Origin: Bacteroidota bacterium
GTDB lineage: Bacteria; Bacteroidota; Ignavibacteria; Ignavibacteriales; Melioribacteraceae
Direction: 5' to 3'
DNA: 10,310 bases
Assembly: GCA_021812745.1 (NCBI GenBank)
Contig: JAKAMS010000062.1
Span: 1-10,310, forward strand
The translations under genes were made by a program, and so were the position numbers. Below the pieces are notes generated by a model. The model saw only the letters and a list, made by a program, of their open reading frames with translations. It was not told where the DNA came from and made no database searches. This document shows, piece after piece, positions 6,104-10,310 of this stretch (positions within the stretch are counted from its first letter, which is position 1; each line of letters begins with the position of its first letter).

Positions 6104-6145
6104 CGGAGTAGAATTGGCAAACGAACCAAATAAAATTATATACTC
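6104..6145 (+). repeat. Second copy of the ettA 5' repeat, with the active ribosome binding site
   Basis: This segment holds CGGAGT (6104-6109), the TTG start at 6114 and the first EttA codons. It repeats 5310-5355 with a 21-base perfect core offset by 790 bases. It differs by a GTA codon (Val) missing after the second codon, GTG changed to TTG, and three synonymous substitutions. The ribosome binding site 4 bp before TTG, together with the homology, sets the ettA start here. Confidence 0.8.
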
Positions 6146-7796
6146 AATGATCGGTGTAAGCAAATTTTATAACAATAAACCGGTGTTGAAAGATATTTAC
6201 CTTTCATATTTCTACGGTGCAAAGATCGGAGTGCTTGGTTTAAACGGCTCAGGCAAAAGTACGCTACTAAAAATTCTCGGCGGAGTGGATAAAGATTTCA
6301 ATGGCGAAATCGCTATATCACCCGGCTTTACTGTCGGCTTGCTCGAGCAAGAACCCAAACTCGATGAGACAAAAACCGTCCGCCAAATTGTTGAAGAAGG
6401 TGTTCAGGAAGTTGTTGATGTTCTTAAAGAATATGACGAGATCAATGCAAAGTTTGCCGAACCGATGAGCGATGACGAAATGACGGCACTTCTCGACAAA
6501 CAAGGAAAGGTTCAAGACAAGCTGGATCACCTCGGCGCGTGGGATCTCGATTCAAAACTTGAAATGGCAATGGATGTTCTTGGCTGTCCTCCGGGCGATA
6601 CATCGGTTAAAGTATTATCAGGTGGAGAAAAAAGAAGAGTTGCATTGTGCAGATTACTTTTAAAGAAGCCGGACATTTTACTATTAGATGAACCGACAAA
6701 TCATCTTGACGCAGAAACAGTTGCATGGCTCGAAGCCGAACTTAGAAGATATCCCGGAACAGTTATAGCAGTTACACACGATCGCTATTTTCTTGATAAT
6801 GTTGCCGGATGGATTCTTGAACTCGATAAAGGTGAAGGAATTCCGTGGAAAGGAAATTATTCTTCGTGGCTCGATCAGAAACAGCAGCGTTTAAAATTGG
6901 AAGAGAAAAAAGAAACCGAGCGGCAGAAAACTTTGAACCGTGAATTGGAATGGATAAAAATGTCGCCACGCGGAAGACACGCAAAATCCAAAGCAAGAAT
7001 AAGTTCCTACGAAGAGATGCTGAATGAAGAAAATGAAAAACGTCAAAAAGATTTGGAAATTTATATTCCTGCCGGACCCCGTTTAGGAAACGTTGTCATT
7101 GAAGCCGAGAATGTTGCTAAAGGTTACGGCGACCGGCTTTTATTTGAGAAGATGGAATTCAAATTGCCGCCGGGAGGAATTGTAGGAGTGATTGGTCCCA
7201 ACGGCGCGGGTAAAACTACTTTATTCAAAATGATTGTTGGACAGGAAAAGCCGGATAGTGGAACATTTAAAATCGGCGATACCGTAAAACTCGCTTATGT
7301 TGATCAGAGCCGCGATATACTTGATCCGGAAAAATCCGTTTGGGAAATGATCTCCGGCGGAAGCGATATAATTCAACTTGGCAACAAAGAGCAGAACTCC
7401 CGCGCTTATGTAGGACAATTCAATTTTACAGGCGGAGATCAACAAAAGAAAGTTGGAGTACTATCAGGCGGAGAAAGGAACAGAGTTCATCTTGCCGTAG
7501 CATTAAAATCCGGTGCCAATGTAATTCTTCTTGATGAACCAACGAATGATCTTGATGTTAACACCATGCGTGCTCTTGAAGAAGGTCTTCTAAACTTTGC
7601 CGGATGTGCAGTGGTAATAAGCCACGATAGATGGTTCCTTGACAGAATCTGCACTCACATTCTATCATTCGAGGGTGAGAGTAATGTTTATTGGTTTGAA
7701 GGAAATTTTTCAGATTACCAGGAAAATAGAAAAGAACGTCTTGGTAAAGACGCAGAAATACCGCACAGAATTAAATACAAACGGTTAACAAGATAA
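6114..7796 (+). CDS. ettA: Energy-dependent translational throttle protein EttA (ABC-F ATPase)
   Basis: This cytoplasmic ABC-F ATPase binds the ribosomal E site and couples translation to the ATP/ADP ratio. At 560 residues it is close to E. coli EttA (555), with near-verbatim shared stretches. The first ABC domain has Walker [10 protein letters not shown] (42-50), signature LSGGE (168-172) and Walker B LLLDEP with catalytic Glu193. The second has GPNGAGKTT (361-369), LSGGE (450-454) and ILLDEP with Glu475. Between them lies the P-site tRNA-interaction arm (about 250-305, WLDQKQQRL...[10 protein letters not shown]). The C-terminus RIKYKRLTR is typical of EttA. There are no membrane segments, so it is not a transporter. 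The TTG start is supported by CGGAGT and by homology with the remnant at 5321. The hemerythrin gene follows closely. Confidence 0.97.
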   Translation: MANEPNKIIYSMIGVSKFYNNKPVLKDIYLSYFYGAKIGVLGLNGSGKSTLLKILGGVDKDFNGEIAISPGFTVGLLEQEPKLDETKTVRQIVEEGVQEVVDVLKEYDEINAKFAEPMSDDEMTALLDKQGKVQDKLDHLGAWDLDSKLEMAMDVLGCPPGDTSVKVLSGGEKRRVALCRLLLKKPDILLLDEPTNHLDAETVAWLEAELRRYPGTVIAVTHDRYFLDNVAGWILELDKGEGIPWKGNYSSWLDQKQQRLKLEEKKETERQKTLNRELEWIKMSPRGRHAKSKARISSYEEMLNEENEKRQKDLEIYIPAGPRLGNVVIEAENVAKGYGDRLLFEKMEFKLPPGGIVGVIGPNGAGKTTLFKMIVGQEKPDSGTFKIGDTVKLAYVDQSRDILDPEKSVWEMISGGSDIIQLGNKEQNSRAYVGQFNFTGGDQQKKVGVLSGGERNRVHLAVALKSGANVILLDEPTNDLDVNTMRALEEGLLNFAGCAVVISHDRWFLDRICTHILSFEGESNVYWFEGNFSDYQENRKERLGKDAEIPHRIKYKRLTR

Positions 7797-7807
7797 AGGA
7801 ACGCTAA

Positions 7808-8215
7808 ATGAGAAGAATGATTTGGACCGCCGAATGCCGTATGGGTTTTGAAGAAATTGATTCTCAGCATAGACTGCTATTTGCAATATCGAATGAACTG
7901 CTGGAGATTAGTAATCCCAAAAGCCAGGAATTGGAAATTAAATATTTGCTTCGGCATTTAAGAGATTATGTTGAGAAACATTTTTCTTATGAGGAAAAAT
8001 TTATGGAAGAAAAAAAATTTCCCGGGTTAAGCGATCACAAACAGAAGCACCAGAAAATTGTTTCCGAGATTAACAACGCATTAACCGGTTCTGCAAGCAT
8101 GAGCGCGTTAAAAGAAAGTCTTGAAACTTTGCTCGACGGCTGGGTACAAAGTCATATTCTTGTTGAAGACAAAAAATATTCTGACTGGGCAAAATTCCAT
8201 AAAATAAATGGCTGA
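7808..8215 (+). CDS. Bacteriohemerythrin (di-iron oxygen-binding protein)
   Basis: This 135-residue single-domain hemerythrin is a cytoplasmic four-helix bundle that binds oxygen at a di-iron centre. All seven expected iron ligands are visible: His21 (IDSQH), His58 and Glu62 (HFSYE), His77 and His81 (HKQKH), His116 and Asp121 (HILVED). The start MIWTAECRMGFEEIDSQHRLLF is the usual bacteriohemerythrin opening. The gene begins 11 nt after ettA, and its ribosome binding site AAGGA (7796-7800) touches the ettA stop codon. The two genes are probably co-transcribed. Roles proposed for the family are oxygen sensing, storage or delivery; which one applies here is not visible. Confidence 0.94.
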   Translation: MRRMIWTAECRMGFEEIDSQHRLLFAISNELLEISNPKSQELEIKYLLRHLRDYVEKHFSYEEKFMEEKKFPGLSDHKQKHQKIVSEINNALTGSASMSALKESLETLLDGWVQSHILVEDKKYSDWAKFHKING

Positions 8216-8272
8216 CAAAATTCCAATATTTTTTTGTTAAAGTGCGAATTTCATTTTTACGATGGGAATATT

Positions 8273-8280
8273 TAGGTTTG
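8273..8280 (+). promoter_or_regulatory. Bacteroidota-type -7 promoter element (TAGGTTTG)
   Basis: TAGGTTTG is a perfect TAnnTTTG match, 55 bp before the cyclophilin ATG. No -33 TTTG is found at the usual distance. It suggests the cyclophilin gene has its own promoter apart from ettA and hemerythrin. Confidence 0.45.
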
Positions 8281-8335
8281 CCCAGCAAAATAAATCAGTT
8301 TTTATAAAATCAATAAATCAAACGGAGAAAATAAA

Positions 8336-8821
8336 ATGGGAAAACAATGGAACACTCCCCCAGAAATGCAGATTGATCCAAAGAAAAAGTACACAATCTT
8401 AATGAATACAAACAAAGGAATAATTGAAATAGAACTTTATCCCGAACATGCCCCTAAGACAGTAAATAATTTTGTATTCTTAGCAAAAGAAGGTTATTAC
8501 GATGGAGTTTCATTTCACCGTGTTATTAGTGATTTCATGATTCAAGGCGGAGATCCAACAGGCACAGGCCGCGGAGGTCCGGGTTATAAATTTGAAGATG
8601 AATTTAAAAATAATCCTTTGAAACATGAGCGCTGTGTAATCTCAATGGCTAACGCCGGTCCTAACACAAATGGAAGTCAATTCTTTATTACTCACTCACC
8701 TCAGCCGCACTTAAATGGAAAACATACTGTATTCGGAAAAGTTATTAACGGGCAGGATGTTGTTGATCTGATTGAGCAAGGTGATAAAATGGAACAAGTA
8801 ACTGTTAATGAATCTGAATAG
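8336..8821 (+). CDS. Peptidyl-prolyl cis-trans isomerase, cyclophilin type
   Basis: This 161-residue cyclophilin catalyses cis-trans isomerisation of peptidyl-prolyl bonds. No signal peptide is seen, so it is cytosolic. The domain begins at about residue 19 and shows FHRVI with catalytic Arg62, [13 protein letters not shown] (66-78), GSQFFIT (113-119) and [12 protein letters not shown] (125-136). The position of human cyclophilin A Trp121 is His125 here, a change linked in other cyclophilins to weak cyclosporin binding. CGGAGA lies 7 bp before ATG. The stop codon overlaps the first octamer of the inverted repeat that bounds the downstream IVS-like unit, so the last codons may have been shaped by that insertion. 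Confidence 0.95.
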   Translation: MGKQWNTPPEMQIDPKKKYTILMNTNKGIIEIELYPEHAPKTVNNFVFLAKEGYYDGVSFHRVISDFMIQGGDPTGTGRGGPGYKFEDEFKNNPLKHERCVISMANAGPNTNGSQFFITHSPQPHLNGKHTVFGKVINGQDVVDLIEQGDKMEQVTVNESE

Positions 8822-8850
8822 ATGAGTGCCTGAGTTCCTAAGTAAATGAG
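8819..8850. repeat. Left terminal inverted repeat, four degenerate octamers
   Basis: The segment reads as four 8-bp units: tagatgag, tgcctgag, ttcctaag, taaatgag. From 8823 to 8843 it is the reverse complement of 9086-9106 at 20 of 21 positions, and to 8850 at 24 of 28. The first unit overlaps the cyclophilin stop codon. Together with the right copy it brackets the IVS-like pseudogene. Confidence 0.85.
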
Positions 8851-8857
8851 TTTGGAA

Positions 8858-9077
8858 ATGAAGACTTACAAAGAATTGATCGTGTGGCAGAAATCCCAAA
8901 AAGGAATTCAAACATTTTTTACAAATTACTATTAACTCATTGTTCGAACTTCAAACTCAATTAGAGATTTCGAAAAATTTGAAATTTTTACATGAGATGA
9001 AGTTCGAAGCTATTTATAAATTGGCCAGAGAAATTGAAGCAATGCTTGTATCATTAATAAGAAAACTATCCATTTAA
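8858..9077 (+). pseudogene. Internally deleted four-helix-bundle / 23S rRNA IVS-family gene
   Basis: The family start is plain in MKTYKELIVWQKS from 8858, and the family end is plain in SLFELQTQLEISKNL...LAREIEAMLVSLIRKLSI up to the TAA at 9075-9077. The two parts are in different frames: the first runs into TAA at 8933-8935, and the second is one base off it. Only about 73 codons lie between start and end, against about 120 in intact relatives, so roughly 45-60 codons of the middle (helices 2 and 3, including the usual SIPSNIAEG-like segment) are lost. Intact members are encoded in intervening sequences of 23S rRNA genes, or stand alone. This copy cannot make the normal protein. Confidence 0.82.
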
Positions 9078-9078
9078 T

Positions 9079-9110
9079 CTAAGGCACTTAGTAACTCAGG
9101 CACTCAGAAA
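9079..9110. repeat. Right terminal inverted repeat, four degenerate octamers
   Basis: This segment reads ctaaggca, cttagtaa, ctcaggca, ctcagaaa, an 8-bp period with the shared core CTnAGnnA. It is the inverted partner of 8819-8850. It ends one base before the stop codon of the - strand DUF302 gene at 9112. Confidence 0.85.
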
Positions 9111-9111
9111 T

Positions 9112-9498
9112 TTACAAACTTTCCAAAACTCTTTTCAATTTTTCCGCTATTTCGGCACCAACAATTTCAATCTCTGGGTTACCTACAGATTTCATAGTTT
9201 CATAAGGGTTTACAGCGGAAACAGAAATAGTCCCTTCACTAGTTTCTTGAACTACAAAATTACATGGCAATAAAATGCCTATATTTTCCTCTGCCTGAAG
9301 TGCCTTGTAGGCATAGGTCGGATTGCACGCACCTAAAATTTTGTAACGCCGAAAATCAACTTGGAGTTTTTTCTTAAGTGTTTCCTTCATATCAATTTCA
9401 GTAATAACGCCAAATCCTTCTTTCTGAAGTTCAGCAGTTACTTTGGCAACAACTTCATCAAAAGAAGATTTTACGATTTTATTAGTATAAAAACTCAT
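9112..9498 (-). CDS. DUF302 domain protein
   Basis: This 128-residue single-domain protein belongs to the DUF302 family, small alpha/beta proteins of unknown function. Family features are the N-terminal SSFDEVVAKVTAELQKEGFGVITEIDM (about 11-37), the central KILGACNP (53-60) and IGILLPCNFVV (73-83). Two cysteines at 58 and 79 lie in conserved positions. The frame is open to 9597, but ATG at 9498 is chosen because AAAGGAGG lies 7 bp upstream and the family begins here. It starts 38 nt after the stop of an SQR-like flavoprotein gene and is probably co-transcribed with it. Many DUF302 genes lie near sulfur or redox genes, so a thiol- or sulfur-related role is possible but unproven. Confidence 0.9.
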   Translation of the reverse strand: MSFYTNKIVKSSFDEVVAKVTAELQKEGFGVITEIDMKETLKKKLQVDFRRYKILGACNPTYAYKALQAEENIGILLPCNFVVQETSEGTISVSAVNPYETMKSVGNPEIEIVGAEIAEKLKRVLESL

Positions 9499-9505
9499 CG
9501 GTTTT

Positions 9506-9513
9506 CCTCCTTT
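9506..9513 (-). promoter_or_regulatory. Strong ribosome binding site fixing the DUF302 start
   Basis: On the - strand this reads AAAGGAGG, ending 7 bp before ATG at 9498. It is the best Shine-Dalgarno match in the window. It argues against the upstream start at 9597, which would overlap the preceding gene. Confidence 0.85.
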
Positions 9514-9536
9514 GTAATAATTATTAAACAAACTAA

Positions 9537-10310
9537 TTACAATCCCGGCAGACGCGGAATTTTTCCAAGCTTTGTTAAAATAACATATTTTCCCCACATC
9601 TTTTTAATTGTATGACCAATCACAGGAAGAGGAATTGCAAAAGCTCTCTTATCGTTTCTAAATACAAATGCCGCACCGTTTCCGGTATCCATAATGCAAA
9701 GTATATTTAAATGTTTTTGGTAACCTTGTCTTTCTGCATTGTTTGTTTCAATTGCATAGATGTTATTGGCTGCGGCTCTTGCCATAACTTCTGCCATGTG
9801 TCCTTGTTTTGCTTTCCACTCGGGTCCGTTTAAAGCGGCAACATCTCCAACAGCAAAAACATTCTTTGTATTCTCGACTAAGCAGTTATCATCAATTTTT
9901 ATAAATCCGGCTTCAGAAAGAGTAAGATCGGATTTTTGTAATGCTTTGTTTCCGGTTGATGCCGGAATAAACAAAGTTAAATCCGCTTGAATTTTGGAGT
10001 CATCTTCAAACACAACTCCATCGCTGTCAAATTTTTTAATTTTCTTTCCGTAGTATCTTTTAATTCCATATGAATCCAGCATCATATTTGCCATCTTCAT
10101 CGCTTTTTTACCCATACGCGCGCCTGGTTCCGGCATTGGCGCAAAGAAGATCAAATTAAATTTATCCCGGATTTTATTTTGCTTCAGATAATGATCAAGA
10201 TTAAAAGCAAGTTCAAAAGCCGGACCGCCGCGGACAGCCGAATTATCTTTTGGATTTCCGCCAAATCCTAATGCAATTGTTCCTTTGTTTTGTTCAACTA
10301 ATTCTTCAAT
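9537..10310 (-). CDS. FAD-dependent oxidoreductase, sulfide:quinone oxidoreductase-like (N-terminus outside window)
   Basis: These are the C-terminal 257 residues of a pyridine-nucleotide-disulfide-type flavoprotein; the frame is open to the window edge. Visible are KDNSAVRGGPAFELAFNL (about 21-38), the second FAD-binding motif NVFAVGDVAAL (about 150-160), and AKQGHMAEVMARAAANNI (about 167-184), which contacts flavin in SQR and NDH-2 relatives. The tail KHLNILCIMDTGNGAAFVF has a Cys near residue 205 of the fragment, where SQRs as I recall carry their C-terminal redox Cys. The end (HTIKKMWGKY...GKIPRLPGL) resembles the amphipathic membrane-contact tail of SQR. The likely reaction is sulfide oxidation with quinone reduction at the membrane. 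The other redox cysteine(s) lie outside the window, so NDH-2 or another relative cannot be excluded. Confidence 0.8.
   Translation of the reverse strand: MEELVEQNKGTIALGFGGNPKDNSAVRGGPAFELAFNLDHYLKQNKIRDKFNLIFFAPMPEPGARMGKKAMKMANMMLDSYGIKRYYGKKIKKFDSDGVVFEDDSKIQADLTLFIPASTGNKALQKSDLTLSEAGFIKIDDNCLVENTKNVFAVGDVAALNGPEWKAKQGHMAEVMARAAANNIYAIETNNAERQGYQKHLNILCIMDTGNGAAFVFRNDKRAFAIPLPVIGHTIKKMWGKYVILTKLGKIPRLPGL

Noticed and set aside
5310..6145. Direct repeats as attL/attR of an integrative element
   Set aside because: No integrase, excisionase or transposase lies between them, the copies are diverged, and no target-type structure such as a tRNA end is involved. Insertion by recombination is kept as the looser reading.
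7340..7534. Alternative-frame ORF inside ettA
   Set aside because: It lies fully inside a conserved ABC domain in another frame, is rich in Arg/Ser, and has no support.
8216..8240. Terminator after the hemerythrin gene (TGACAAAA ... TTTTTTGTTA)
   Set aside because: The stem is about 8 bp, nearly all A:T, with a wobble. It is too weak to call, although the T run is present.
8819..9110. Inverted repeats as an ordinary terminator between convergent genes
   Set aside because: The arms are more than 220 bases apart with a recognisable gene remnant between them, so they are not a simple hairpin.
9499..9597. Upstream extension of the DUF302 frame to a start at 9597
   Set aside because: It would overlap the end of the flavoprotein gene by 61 bases, the added residues do not resemble the family, and the strong AAAGGAGG site points to ATG at 9498.
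1..10310. CRISPR array, tRNA, rRNA or riboswitch
   Set aside because: No regularly spaced identical repeats, no tRNA cloverleaf and no recognisable RNA consensus were seen by eye on either strand.

Overview
The window most likely comes from a moderately AT-rich member of the Bacteroidota/Ignavibacteriota (Chlorobi-group) bacteria. The evidence is several lipobox lipoproteins, -7 promoter elements of the TAnnTTTG type seen in that superphylum (843-850, 8273-8280), and the overall protein flavour. This is inference, because no rRNA or other marker gene is present.

Left part (1-2310). The 3' end of a recQ-type helicase gene is followed by two lipoprotein genes on the + strand. The first encodes a two-module OB-fold lipoprotein and ends in a strong terminator. 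The second encodes a small beta-sandwich-like lipoprotein. A bidirectional terminator at 2275-2301 separates it from a convergent - strand gene for a large cell-surface or secreted nuclease (2322-4484). The nuclease has a lipoprotein signal, two near-identical beta modules, a pre-peptidase C-terminal (PPC) domain and a DRGH (NUC1/Serratia-type) nuclease domain.

Middle (4485-8215). Two tiny overlapping membrane-protein genes come first. Next is a region where a HigB2/HigA2-type toxin-antitoxin operon sits between two copies of the first codons of ettA. A dead 13-codon copy with its own ribosome binding site is at 5310-5362, and the intact gene for the ABC-F translation factor EttA starts with TTG at 6114. 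The TA operon has its own consensus-like promoter, a near-leaderless start and a 17-bp palindrome inside the promoter. A bacteriohemerythrin gene follows ettA 11 nt after its stop.

Right part (8216-10310). A cytosolic cyclophilin gene (+) converges on a two-gene - strand operon encoding an SQR-like flavoprotein (N-terminal part beyond the window) and a DUF302 protein. The space between the two convergent stop codons is filled by a roughly 290-bp unit: an internally deleted, frameshifted gene of the four-helix-bundle / 23S rRNA intervening-sequence (IVS) family, bounded by inverted repeats built from degenerate octamers.

The two most notable structures are the toxin-antitoxin insertion that duplicates the 5' end of ettA, and the octamer-bounded IVS-like unit. 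No tRNA, rRNA, CRISPR array, integrase or transposase was seen.
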